A DNA stretch of 64,000 nt. Origin: Bacteroidota bacterium. GTDB taxonomy: Bacteria; Bacteroidota; Ignavibacteria; UBA10030; UBA6906. A program made the position numbers and the translations under genes. Location: positions 1-64,000 of the forward strand of contig JAHBUR010000012.1 of assembly GCA_019637975.1 (NCBI GenBank), given 5' to 3'. The first letter of the stretch is position 1. Each line of letters begins with the position of its first letter. Positions 46,007 through 54,682 of the stretch are shown here, in pieces. The notes beneath the pieces are model-generated. The model saw only the letters and a program-made list of their open reading frames with translations, ran no database searches and had not been told where the DNA came from.

Positions 46007-46504
46007 ATGAAACGCATTCTTGACAATGATTTCGTTGCCATGCTCGTTCGGGTCTTTCTCGGATTCGTTTTCATCGTTGCTGCTGTTGACAAGGCCGCCG
46101 ATCCGAATGCTTTCGCTGTTTCGATCGGCTACTACAAACTTGCCGGCCCGGATACCTCGCTTCTGATTGCCACCGTTCTGCCGTGGATGGAATTGTTGTG
46201 CGGTATCTTTCTCATCTTCGGCTACATGCCGCGAGGAAGCACCCTGCTCGTCTTACTCATGCTCGTTGTGTTCACTGCCGGAGTGATAGCGGGAATCATC
46301 CGCAACCTGGATATTTCATGCGGTTGCTTTTCACGTGACCCTGCAGTCGGCAAGATCGGATGGATGAAAGTTCTGGAAAACACCGGGCTGATTGTGCTCA
46401 GTGTGATCAGCCTCTTCTCGCGCAGCGAGCGGACAACGGTATCCGTTTTGTCATATTCTTCCCCTGAAGCAAGCGACAATGCCAAGAAAGCTCCTCTTTC
46501 CTGA
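46007..46504 (+). CDS. MauE/DoxX-like membrane protein
   Basis: 165 residues with four membrane helices. MauE family features are VRVFLGFVFIVAAVDKA, FAVSIGYYKLAGP, LPWMELLCGIFLIF and the cysteine pair ISCGCFSRD. MauE is needed for disulfide formation in methylamine dehydrogenase; many relatives occur beside rhodanese or thioredoxin-like proteins and probably handle periplasmic thiol redox. The C-terminal end overlaps the next gene by 26 bp. Confidence 0.85.
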   Translation: MKRILDNDFVAMLVRVFLGFVFIVAAVDKAADPNAFAVSIGYYKLAGPDTSLLIATVLPWMELLCGIFLIFGYMPRGSTLLVLLMLVVFTAGVIAGIIRNLDISCGCFSRDPAVGKIGWMKVLENTGLIVLSVISLFSRSERTTVSVLSYSSPEASDNAKKAPLS

Positions 46505-48029
46505 ATTCTTCAGAAGTGACCGGGGCGTGCTCGTCTCGCTTTCCTTCCTTGTGTTTCTCATTCACGTGATCGTCAACGCAACAACCGCGTACGGATACTT
46601 CCGTGATGAATTCTACTATATCGCTTGCAGCGAACGGCTTGCTTTCGGCTACGTGGACCAGCCGCCGTTATCGATTTTGCTGCTTGCCGCTACCCGGTTT
46701 GTTCTTGGAGACTCTCTCGTTGCATTGCGGCTTCTTCCGGCAGTTGCGGCAGGAATTGTTGTTTTTCTAACGGGAAGAGTAACAGGCATTCTTGGAGGCG
46801 GGAGATATGCTCAAATTCTTGCGGCGTTGTGTTCACTGACAGCGCCCCAATATCTCGGCATGTTGAATTTCTTTTCGATGAACGCATTCGACGTCTTGTT
46901 TTGGACAATAGCAATCTATCTCACACTGCGGATTGTCAAGGAAGATGCGCCGCACCTCTGGATTCCATTCGGCATCGTTGCCGGACTTGGGTCACAAAAC
47001 AAAGTCAGCATTCTGTTTCTCTGCTTCGGTATTGTCGGTGGATTGTTGCTCACCTCGGGGCGGAAACATCTGTGGAACCGGAACTTCTGGATTGGCGGCT
47101 CTGCAGGCTTACTTATCTTCCTCCCCCACATCATCTGGCAAATCGTAAATGACTTCCCGACGGCCGAGTTTGTGAAGCATGCGACCGAGAACAAGAATAT
47201 CATCAGTTCGCCGCTTGAATTTCTTGTTTCGCAAATCATGATGATGTCGCCCTTTACATTTCCTATCTGGGGTACCGGGTTGGTGTATTTCTTTTTAGTG
47301 AAGGACGTAAAACGGTTTCGATTTCTTGGATGGACGTATGTGTTGATTTTCGTTCTCTTCATCCTGCAGAACGGAAAGCCATACTATCTCTCCCCTATGT
47401 ACCCGGTGCTCTTTGCAGGTGGAGCCGTCGCAATCAGCAGTTTCATCGGGAAGTCTCGTCGTGTGTGGCTTCGCACTGGAATAGTCACGGTCCTTCTTAT
47501 CGGGGGCATCATAGCTGCGCCCTTCGCCTTGCCTGTGCTGCCCCCAGAGAAATTCATTGCATACTCAAATGCCCTCGGCATTCAACCCCGTCCCCAAGAA
47601 CGACACGAAATGGGAAAGCTCCCTCAACACTATGCAGACATGTTCGGTTGGAAGGAGAAAGCCGAAGCTGTAGCCCGTGCATTTCACTCACTGAAACCGA
47701 AAGAAAAACAGCAATGTGCCATCTTTACATTCAACTACGGACGAGCGGGTGCAATTGATTTTTTTGGCAAAGAACTCGGTTTGCCCAAGGCAATTTCCAA
47801 CCACAACAACTACTGGCTCTGGGGTCCGAAACAGTACACGGGAGAAATCGTCATCATTCTGGCAAAAGACTTGGGAGAATTGCGTGAACGTTTTGAATCG
47901 GTTCAATTGGTTGAGACCATCCCGTGCGACTACTGTATGCCGTACGAGAAAGACACGCAAGTGTTCATCTGCCGTGGATTGAAGCAACCGATACAGGAGT
48001 TGTGGGAGTCAATCAAATCATTTGGATAG
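46479..48029 (+). CDS. Glycosyltransferase family 39 / ArnT-like membrane protein
   Basis: 516 residues with about eleven membrane helices. The first periplasmic loop has [20 protein letters not shown] followed by QPPLS, containing the acidic pair expected for the metal-dependent GT-C fold (PMT_2/ArnT). These enzymes move a sugar from a polyprenyl-phosphate donor to lipid A, protein or another acceptor in the periplasm; the acceptor is unknown. The first 26 bp overlap the MauE-like gene. Confidence 0.88.
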   Translation: MPRKLLFPEFFRSDRGVLVSLSFLVFLIHVIVNATTAYGYFRDEFYYIACSERLAFGYVDQPPLSILLLAATRFVLGDSLVALRLLPAVAAGIVVFLTGRVTGILGGGRYAQILAALCSLTAPQYLGMLNFFSMNAFDVLFWTIAIYLTLRIVKEDAPHLWIPFGIVAGLGSQNKVSILFLCFGIVGGLLLTSGRKHLWNRNFWIGGSAGLLIFLPHIIWQIVNDFPTAEFVKHATENKNIISSPLEFLVSQIMMMSPFTFPIWGTGLVYFFLVKDVKRFRFLGWTYVLIFVLFILQNGKPYYLSPMYPVLFAGGAVAISSFIGKSRRVWLRTGIVTVLLIGGIIAAPFALPVLPPEKFIAYSNALGIQPRPQERHEMGKLPQHYADMFGWKEKAEAVARAFHSLKPKEKQQCAIFTFNYGRAGAIDFFGKELGLPKAISNHNNYWLWGPKQYTGEIVIILAKDLGELRERFESVQLVETIPCDYCMPYEKDTQVFICRGLKQPIQELWESIKSFG

Positions 48030-48033
48030 AGGC

Positions 48034-48426
48034 ATGAAACGACAGAATATTTCGAGCGGTGTGAAATGGGAATCGATTGTCGGTTACTCACGGGCGGTAC
48101 GCGTCGGGCAATTCGTGTATGTCACGGGCACAACGGCAACCGACGAGAACGGAAATATTGTCGGGAAGGATGATGCGTATGCCCAGACTAATCAGGCTTT
48201 GAAGAACATCGAACGGGCGCTGAACAAAGCAGGATGTGATTTGAAAGATGTTGTCCGGACGAGAATATTCGTCACGCATATCGAGCGGGATTGGGAGAAA
48301 GTCGGGAAGGCGCATCAGGAATTTTTCAAGGATATTCTCCCCGCAACAACAATGGTTGAAGTTGGCAGGTTGATCGTTACCGATATGCTTGTAGAGATCG
48401 AGGCGGACGCCGTAGTAATCGGATAA
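48034..48426 (+). CDS. RidA-family protein
   Basis: 130 residues from the ATG at 48034 (GGC spacer, weak ribosome site; the stop of the previous gene is 5 bp upstream). RidA/YjgF fold with [32 protein letters not shown], the catalytic-type Arg in [15 protein letters not shown] and [13 protein letters not shown]. Members hydrolyse reactive enamines/imines. The subgroup is not the housekeeping RidA (which has the IPxAxGPYSQA start); specificity is open. Confidence 0.87.
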   Translation: MKRQNISSGVKWESIVGYSRAVRVGQFVYVTGTTATDENGNIVGKDDAYAQTNQALKNIERALNKAGCDLKDVVRTRIFVTHIERDWEKVGKAHQEFFKDILPATTMVEVGRLIVTDMLVEIEADAVVIG

Positions 48427-48789
48427 GTAACCCACCCAATGGACATTCCTCAAAACACCGTGGGAATGGGAAAAATGAAGTTTGTTACCGCGCAACGTTG
48501 AACATCTTCTCTCTCATCCTGTTCATTCCGTTGATCCTGTCAAGAATTTTGACGGGATAATAGGATGAACAGGATTGTTTTTGAAGCAGAGCCTTGAGTT
48601 AGTCTGTAAAAGCTCCGAGGCGACGTTTTCAACACCAATGCAACGTCGGAGTAAACGAAAATCAACTTGGGGAATCTCCACCCCGCCCACGCTGGAAGTA
48701 CTCTGCCTGACTGCGTATATTCAACCTGTAACATATCTATTCATCCGCCGTTGATATAGATAACTCACGACACTTCTTAAGGGAATTGC
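48427..48789. other. Non-coding interval with palindromic repeat
   Basis: 363 bp without a convincing gene. It contains the long imperfect palindrome at 48515-48576 and a second, shorter inverted repeat (ctcc...gacgtt / aacgtcggag, 48613-48651). The promoter of the phosphatase gene at 48790 should lie in the last 100 bp (TATAGAT near 48755 is a possible -10). No ribosome site of note except AAGGGA at 48778. Confidence 0.5.
48515..48576. repeat. Imperfect palindromic repeat element
   Basis: Outer arms atcctgttcat (48516-48526) and atgaacaggat (48565-48575) are perfect over 11 bp. The inner arms gtcaa / ttgac (48539-48543, 48549-48553) close on a 5-bp loop. The motif atcctgttcatyc...atcctgtcaa recurs in a range of bacterial genomes as dispersed intergenic palindromes (recalled, not searched). 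It could form a long hairpin in RNA on either strand. Confidence 0.75.
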
Positions 48790-51225
48790 ATGGAACTCTC
48801 ATTCCTCCGCAGATTCAGCGTGCTGATACTCCTTGCCGTTTTGGGGGCAATCGCATTCTTCTATACCTATCCCCGGTTCGCGCCGAAAGCATCCATCAAT
48901 CTTGAATACAACCGCAGCGAGATTATGGGAAGGGCCAACGAGTTCATGATCGCCCGCGGGTTCGATGTCCGGCAATATCATCAGGATGCGTGGTTTGATT
49001 TCGACGGCAGCACACAACTCGCGTTGAGAATCCGCTTCGGGATCGACTCGGCAATTGCGCTGCTCAGGCAAAACACACTTCCCTCACATAATTGGTATAT
49101 CACCTGGTACGATGCGGGGGTTTCGCGGAGCCAGTCAGTCGAATCGTTTGAGTTGTGGATGACGCCGGGCGCCCGCGTGTTCGGGATGAAGCATAATGTC
49201 AAAGACACAGTGCCGGGGGCCTCACTTACCGAAGAAGAGGCCCGCACGCTCGCCGAAACCTTTGTCAAGCAGCAAGGAATCGAACTTGAAGACTATCGGT
49301 TGAAGAGTTCATCACAAATCAAGCAGCAGAACCGGCTGGACTACAATTTTAACTGGATAACAATCGACACAACTGTCCAATTAGGACTTTGGGTTCGGAT
49401 TCAGGGAGATGAGGTGGGCGGCTACCGGCGCTGGATTGAGCGTGATGCAAGCTTCGAATCGCAGAGCAGCCAGACCGGCACTTCGGCAACGTTGCTTGTT
49501 TCGGTTTCCTTTGCGGTAGTGTTTCTCCTGTTCTTCTTCATCGTGATCTTCTTCCTCAAGAAATATCACGATGGTGAGGTCGGCATCAAAACAGCGGTCA
49601 TGGTGTTTGTCGGATTGTTTGCAGTTTACGTACTGGGGGCGATCAACGTCTTCAACTCGATCGGCGCCACCGCTCAAATGGCAGACTTGAACAAGCTGAA
49701 TGTTCGCTGGGTAGTTTTCGGTTGGAACGTACTTGTTGTCAATGTCTTCCTTGCGGTGATGGTGTTTGCGGCGTGGAGCGTGGGCGAATCCTACTCGCGC
49801 AGCCTCTGGCCGAACAAACTCCTCGGCGTCGACAGTGCGTTGTTCCGTCGCTTCTTCACTATTGATGTTGCCGAAGGCGTCCTTCGCGGATTCACCTTCG
49901 GCCTGATCATCCTCGGCACATTCTCGATTCTCTCGTTTCTCGCAATCAGAAATCTGCCGACCGGATTGTTTGCGATGTCTGCATCCGGCGTCACCGATGG
50001 ACTTCTCCCCGGCGTGCATCCGATTATTGCGGGACTCGAAGCTGCCATTTTCGGCGAAATCGTTTTCAGGTTCTTCTTCCTCTCTATGTTTCGTGAAAAG
50101 ATGAAGAAGACCTGGGTGGGCGTTCTTGTCTCATCAGCGTTGTGGGCTGTAGCAATGTTTGCTCTATGGCCGATTCCGTTCGGGTTTTTTCAGATTCCCA
50201 TTACCGTTGCTCTGTTTTTTTGCTTCGGCCTGCTGTTCTCTTTCCTCTTTCTGAAGTACGATTTGCTGACAACCATGGTTACGCAGTTTGTGCTTGTCAG
50301 CCTCGCAACGGCTATTCCTCTCTTCGCATCAGACAGCGCATACTTTTCGGGACAGGCGATTCTGTACTTCGTACTCTTTTCTCTCCCGTTGCTTGTGGCG
50401 TTCGTGGGATTTGTCAAGCAGGAACGATTCGAGCTTACGCAGGAACTCACTCCCGAACACGTCAAGCGTATCAGTGAACGCGAACGCATGGCAAAAGAAC
50501 TTGAAATTGCCCGCAGAGTGCAGATGAGCTTGCTGCCAAAATCAAGCCCGACGGCAAAGGGGTACGACATTGCCGGAACCTGTATTCCGGCCTTCGAAGT
50601 TGGCGGCGATTATTATGACTTCGTCAACCTGGGTGGAACAAAAATCGGCATCGCCATCGGCGATGTTTCGGGGAAAGGCGTTCCGGCCGCCATCTACATG
50701 ACGCTGACAAAAGGCATACTTCAATCACATGCAGAAGAAAACATCTCGCCCAAGAAAGTCCTGAGCAAAGTCAACAGCCTGATGTACCGGACGATCGACC
50801 GCAACTCGTTCGTCAGTATGTTTTATGCGATTCTTGATGTCGAGGCACGAAGAATTCGCTTCGCGCGTGCCGGCCAATGTCCTGTTATTCTCGCGCAACG
50901 ACATAACGAAGATGGCACATTCCTGACACCGAAAGGCATGGCCCTTGGCCTTGAAGTCGGAACGGTGTTCGACTCGGTGCTCGAAGAACAGGAGATGAAC
51001 CTGAAACAGGATGAAGTTCTTGTCTTTTACACCGACGGCTTCACCGAGGCGATGAACGAACGCGGAGATGAATTCGGAGAAGAACGACTCGTGCAATCCG
51101 TTGCGCGCCACAGGCACAGATCCGCCGCCGATATCATCAACGGCATCTGCGCCGACGTAACGGCATTCACCCGCGGCTGGCAGCAGCACGATGATATGAC
51201 GATGGTGGTGGTGAAGGTTGGATGA
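48790..51225 (+). CDS. SpoIIE/RsbU-type phosphatase fused to a degenerate CPBP-protease-like membrane domain
   Basis: 811 residues. TM1 (about 9-26), then a periplasmic region of about 200 residues with two PepSY-like halves (NRSEIMGRANEFMIARGFDV, TEEEARTLAETFVKQQGIEL). A block of about nine membrane helices (230-545) contains a CPBP-like motif 1, EAAIFGEIVFR (E423, R427), but the motif 2 and motif 3 histidines are replaced (SSALWAVAMF, TTMVTQFVL). After a cytosolic linker helix (ERERMAKELEIARRVQMSLLP) comes a PP2C/SpoIIE domain with EVGGDYYDFV, AIGDVSGKGVPAAIYM, FYTDGFTEAMN and QHDDMTMVVV. It probably dephosphorylates an anti-sigma antagonist in response to an envelope signal. Confidence 0.88.
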   Translation: MELSFLRRFSVLILLAVLGAIAFFYTYPRFAPKASINLEYNRSEIMGRANEFMIARGFDVRQYHQDAWFDFDGSTQLALRIRFGIDSAIALLRQNTLPSHNWYITWYDAGVSRSQSVESFELWMTPGARVFGMKHNVKDTVPGASLTEEEARTLAETFVKQQGIELEDYRLKSSSQIKQQNRLDYNFNWITIDTTVQLGLWVRIQGDEVGGYRRWIERDASFESQSSQTGTSATLLVSVSFAVVFLLFFFIVIFFLKKYHDGEVGIKTAVMVFVGLFAVYVLGAINVFNSIGATAQMADLNKLNVRWVVFGWNVLVVNVFLAVMVFAAWSVGESYSRSLWPNKLLGVDSALFRRFFTIDVAEGVLRGFTFGLIILGTFSILSFLAIRNLPTGLFAMSASGVTDGLLPGVHPIIAGLEAAIFGEIVFRFFFLSMFREKMKKTWVGVLVSSALWAVAMFALWPIPFGFFQIPITVALFFCFGLLFSFLFLKYDLLTTMVTQFVLVSLATAIPLFASDSAYFSGQAILYFVLFSLPLLVAFVGFVKQERFELTQELTPEHVKRISERERMAKELEIARRVQMSLLPKSSPTAKGYDIAGTCIPAFEVGGDYYDFVNLGGTKIGIAIGDVSGKGVPAAIYMTLTKGILQSHAEENISPKKVLSKVNSLMYRTIDRNSFVSMFYAILDVEARRIRFARAGQCPVILAQRHNEDGTFLTPKGMALGLEVGTVFDSVLEEQEMNLKQDEVLVFYTDGFTEAMNERGDEFGEERLVQSVARHRHRSAADIINGICADVTAFTRGWQQHDDMTMVVVKVG

Positions 51226-51516
51226 ACGTTTTTCGGGTTGCGAAAAGCAGGTTTGATGCCTACATTAGAAGCACGGAGGATAGCATGAAAACGGAATACC
51301 GAAAAACCCGAGCATTGGGGCGATTCATCGTTTCAGAGTACCATCGTTTGTGCCACCATCGGTATTGTCTCGCCCGGTTTGACGTTCCAATTCTCAGATT
51401 ACGCCCGGTTGTTTCTTCAGCACGCATTTCGAACCCGGCGACAGCGGCTCGGCAAAGCAGTTCACATCGGTATCGGCGGAATTGCATACTGGAGTCTCAA
51501 AAGCAGAGTTAACCCC

Positions 51517-52302
51517 TTGCATTCTGCGCTCCGCTCAATATGGATTTGGTTCGCCACAGTGTCGCTTATCGTGATGTGGCTTCCCCTGCTCGCGTTCATC
51601 CGGGTGTTCGACCGCGATCCCGTTCGGTATCGGACCGGCAGATGGTTTCGCAGACTCGGCATCGCCATCACGAAAGTCAATCCCGCATGGCGGCTGCATA
51701 TCTCGGGCGAGACCATCACGAATCCGCGGCGCCCGTATGTTGTTGTCAGCAATCACCAATCCCACGCCGACATTCCGCTACTTTCCCATTTGCCGTGGGA
51801 GATGAAGTGGTTGGCGAAGGTTGAGTTGTTCAAACTTCCGGTTGTCGGGTGGATGCTGAAACTTGCGGGCGATATTCCGGTTGACAGAAAAGACAAACGG
51901 CAAGGAGTTGCAGTTCTTTCAACGGCGGGCAACTATCTCAAACAGAACTGTTCCGTCATGTTCTTTCCAGAGGGAACTCGGTCGCCGGATGGCAGGGTTC
52001 ATAGTTTCAACGAGGGCGGTTTTCGCGTTGCCATTAAGGCAGGCGTCCCCGTTCTCCCACTTGTTATCGAAGGTTCACGGGATTGCCTGCCAAAACACGG
52101 TTGGAGATTCGGCAAACCCGGTGATATTCAACTGAAGGTTCTGCCCCCTGTTGAAACCACCGGTTTGGGTGTCAAGGATACAAGCGAGTTGACCGGGCAA
52201 GTCCGGCAAATGATCATCCGGCAGATCGCGGAATGGCGAAAGGTTTCACCCGCTGAAGTAGATGCAATAACAGAACGAACGCGTGCGGAGGTTGCGGCAT
52301 GA
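51517..52302 (+). CDS. plsC: 1-acyl-sn-glycerol-3-phosphate acyltransferase family protein
   Basis: 261 residues if the TTG at 51517 is used; the frame stays open to a TTG at 51379 but that extension has no membrane or family character. One membrane segment (SIWIWFATVSLIVMWLPLLA), then the acyltransferase motifs NHQSHADIPLL (H-x4-D), PVDRKDKR and FFPEGTRSPDG, and VPVLPLVIEGS. It adds the second acyl chain to lysophosphatidate. No good ribosome site marks the start: a strong GGAGGA before an ATG at 51285 is in another frame. The stop overlaps the lspA ATG. Confidence 0.87.
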   Translation: MHSALRSIWIWFATVSLIVMWLPLLAFIRVFDRDPVRYRTGRWFRRLGIAITKVNPAWRLHISGETITNPRRPYVVVSNHQSHADIPLLSHLPWEMKWLAKVELFKLPVVGWMLKLAGDIPVDRKDKRQGVAVLSTAGNYLKQNCSVMFFPEGTRSPDGRVHSFNEGGFRVAIKAGVPVLPLVIEGSRDCLPKHGWRFGKPGDIQLKVLPPVETTGLGVKDTSELTGQVRQMIIRQIAEWRKVSPAEVDAITERTRAEVAA

Positions 52303-52823
52303 TAGCAACAAAAAAACTGATTCTGATTTCCATCCTTCTCGTCTCAAGCATCGGCTGCGATCAGACGACGAAAGGGATTGCAAAATCATCGCTGCAGGAT
52401 GCGTTTCCGCAGTCGTTGCTCAACGGCCTCCTGCTGCTGCAATACGCGGAAAACCCCGGCGGCATGATGAGTTTCGGTGCCGGACTCCATCCCGAAGTAC
52501 GATTCTGGTTCCTTACGGTGTTTGTTGGCGTGATGCTTCTGGGAATGTTCCTCTTCACACTCTTCAGCCGGAAACTCACAATCATGCAAATCACGGCACT
52601 GACGCTGATCGTCGGCGGGGGGTTCAGCAATCTTCTCGACAGAATCTTCAACGACGGCCACGTAGTAGATTTTCTGAATGTCGGAATCGGCTCAATGAGG
52701 ACGGCAATCTTCAATATTGCGGATGTCGTCATTCTTCTCGGAACTCTGCTGCTGCTCATCGCCACACCATTTCAAAACGGAAAATCGGGCGGGCAAACTC
52801 CGGAACACATAGCAGAAAAATAA
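52299..52823 (+). CDS. lspA: Lipoprotein signal peptidase
   Basis: 174 residues, aspartyl protease that removes the signal peptide from prolipoproteins. Four membrane helices; conserved blocks GCDQTTKGIAKSSL, AENPGGMMSFGAG, VGGGFSNLLDRIFNDGHVVD and FNIADVVILLG with the two catalytic Asp (in VVDF and IADV). The expected N-x-G-x-F loop is NPGGMMSF here, two residues longer or shifted. Coupled to plsC (4-bp overlap) and to the thioesterase (TAATG). Confidence 0.93.
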   Translation: MIATKKLILISILLVSSIGCDQTTKGIAKSSLQDAFPQSLLNGLLLLQYAENPGGMMSFGAGLHPEVRFWFLTVFVGVMLLGMFLFTLFSRKLTIMQITALTLIVGGGFSNLLDRIFNDGHVVDFLNVGIGSMRTAIFNIADVVILLGTLLLLIATPFQNGKSGGQTPEHIAEK

Positions 52824-53248
52824 TGTCGCGTATCAAGCTCGATCTGCCGGCCGCAACTCACTTTACCACAGACATTCCGGTCAGGATTACTGACATCAAC
52901 TACGGCGGGCACTTGGGGAATGATGCGTTGTTATCACTGATTCATGAAGCGAGAGTGAGATTTCTCCGCCGCTACGGTTATTCCGAACTGGATATTGAGG
53001 GGCGAAGCATCATTATGAGCGATGTTGCCATTGTGTACAAAGCGGAGGCCTTTCATGGCAACATTCTGGAATTTGCCGTTTCTGCTGTTGACTTTCACCG
53101 ATTTGGTTGCGACCTTTTTTACAGGATTACGCATAAGGATTCAGGGAAGGAAGTTGCACGGGCGAAGACGGGCATCGTGTTCTATGACTATCCGGCCAAG
53201 AAGCTCGTGAGCGTTCCGGCAACGTTTCAGCAATTGTTCACGCCCTGA
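52823..53248 (+). CDS. Hotdog-fold acyl-CoA thioesterase (4HBT type)
   Basis: 141 residues starting at the ATG that shares its A with the TAA of lspA. Single hotdog domain with VRITDINYGGHLGNDALLSLIHEAR, in which the Asp and the GGH replace the DxxGH-type catalytic element of the 4-hydroxybenzoyl-CoA thioesterase family. Cytosolic. Substrate unknown; the neighbours (plsC, lspA) suggest an acyl-lipid context. Confidence 0.85.
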   Translation: MSRIKLDLPAATHFTTDIPVRITDINYGGHLGNDALLSLIHEARVRFLRRYGYSELDIEGRSIIMSDVAIVYKAEAFHGNILEFAVSAVDFHRFGCDLFYRITHKDSGKEVARAKTGIVFYDYPAKKLVSVPATFQQLFTP

Positions 53249-53332
53249 CGCCAATCCGGGGTTGTTGCTTTACCATCCAACACAAATCAAGACTGTTCAT
53301 CTCTTCACACACTATTCACACGAGGTATCTAC

Positions 53333-54559
53333 ATGGAAACCGCATTAGACAAGTTCATCCGCTATGCAAAGATCGATACACAGTCGGACGAGAATTCAAC
53401 CACCTATCCCAGCACGAAGAAGCAGTTCGACCTTCTCCATCTTCTCGTCAAAGAACTGAAACAACTCGGCCTGAAAGACGTCGAGATAGACGAGTACGGT
53501 TATGTGATGGCAACACTCCCGGGTAATCAAAGCAAGAAGGTCCCCCGCATCGGGTTTGTCGCTCACGTTGATACGTCGCCTTCGGCAAGCGGCAAAGATG
53601 TGAAACCGCAAGTCATGACGTATAACGGCGGCGATATTGTTCTCCCGGGCAACACTTCCGTTGTTATTACAGAAGCGGAAAATCCTGAACTCAAGCATAA
53701 CATCGGCAAGACGATTGTTACGAGCGACGGCACGACGCTTCTCGGTGCCGACGACAAAGCGGGCGTTGCCATTATCATGACGGCGGCGCAGACCCTGATG
53801 AACGATCCCAAGATTCCCCGCGGCGACATCCGCATTTGCTTCACGCCGGATGAGGAGATCGGGGCGGGCACGAAGTATTTTGACCTCAAGAAATTCGGAT
53901 GCGAATTTGCCTATACCGTTGACGGCGACACGCCCGGCGAATTGAACAAGGAAACCTTCAGCGCCAACCTTGCCGTGATTACGGTGCACGGACGGAACAT
54001 TCATCCCGGCAGCGCAAAGAACATCATGGTCAACTCCATCAAGTGTATGGCGGACATCATCGCCCGATTCCCGAAAGATTGCTCGCCGGAAACCACTGAA
54101 GGCTACGAGCCGTACATTCACCCGCATATTGTCGAGGGCGAAGAGGCGAAATCCACATTGAAGATTTTGCTGCGGGACTTCAACACACCCGGACTTGAAG
54201 TACTGAAGAAGCGCCTCAACTCGATCATTGCCGAAGTGCAGCCGTTGCACCCGAAGGCAAAAATCGAGCTGAACATCATCGAACAGTACCGCAACATGAA
54301 GGACTATATGGGAGATGATGCGCCGGGACTTGCCTGCATGTGGGAAGCAACGAAACGTTCCGGCCTCGAACCGAAATGGCAGCCAATTCGCGGCGGCACG
54401 GACGGCTCACGCCTGACGGAAAAAGGACTCCCTACTCCCAATATCTTCACCGGCGGACAAAACTACCACGGCCCGACCGAGTGGCTTTCCGTGTGGGGGA
54501 TGGAAAAATCCGTTGAAACAGTCGTACACCTCGCTCAGGTGTGGGTGGAGAAGAGTTGA
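53333..54559 (+). CDS. pepT: Tripeptide aminopeptidase (peptidase T)
   Basis: 408 residues, M20B family dizinc enzyme that releases N-terminal residues from tripeptides in the cytosol. Ligands and catalytic residues sit in VAHVDTSPSASG, LGADDKAGVAI, FTPDEEIGAGTKYFDL, TVDGDTPGEL, HGRNIHPGSAKN and IRGGTDGSRLTEKG with NIFTGGQNYHGPTEW. Full length. GAGG lies 10 bp before the ATG. Confidence 0.96.
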   Translation: METALDKFIRYAKIDTQSDENSTTYPSTKKQFDLLHLLVKELKQLGLKDVEIDEYGYVMATLPGNQSKKVPRIGFVAHVDTSPSASGKDVKPQVMTYNGGDIVLPGNTSVVITEAENPELKHNIGKTIVTSDGTTLLGADDKAGVAIIMTAAQTLMNDPKIPRGDIRICFTPDEEIGAGTKYFDLKKFGCEFAYTVDGDTPGELNKETFSANLAVITVHGRNIHPGSAKNIMVNSIKCMADIIARFPKDCSPETTEGYEPYIHPHIVEGEEAKSTLKILLRDFNTPGLEVLKKRLNSIIAEVQPLHPKAKIELNIIEQYRNMKDYMGDDAPGLACMWEATKRSGLEPKWQPIRGGTDGSRLTEKGLPTPNIFTGGQNYHGPTEWLSVWGMEKSVETVVHLAQVWVEKS

Positions 54560-54634
54560 GGTCAATGGCGAAATGAACGACACAGTGTCACAATTTGTAC
54601 ACAATAGGAACAAAAGACGAGGAGGAAACACATT

Positions 54635-54682
54635 ATGAGGACTCAGTTATGCTATTTTCCGGGATGGAACCACAAGACATAA
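54635..54682 (+). CDS. 15-aa ORF overlapping the start of the membrane protein gene
   Basis: GGAGGAAACACATT stands before the ATG at 54635, a much better site than that of the main gene. The frame reads M-R-T-Q-L-C-Y-F-P-G and so on, ending TAA at 54680-54682. It could be a leader that controls entry to the gene at 54649 or just a chance start. No relatives known to me. Confidence 0.25.
   Translation: MRTQLCYFPGWNHKT

Noticed and set aside
51222-51512. 96-codon frame upstream of the acyltransferase
   Set aside because: Basic, Arg/His/Ser-rich without motif; kept only as a note on the unclear start of the next gene.
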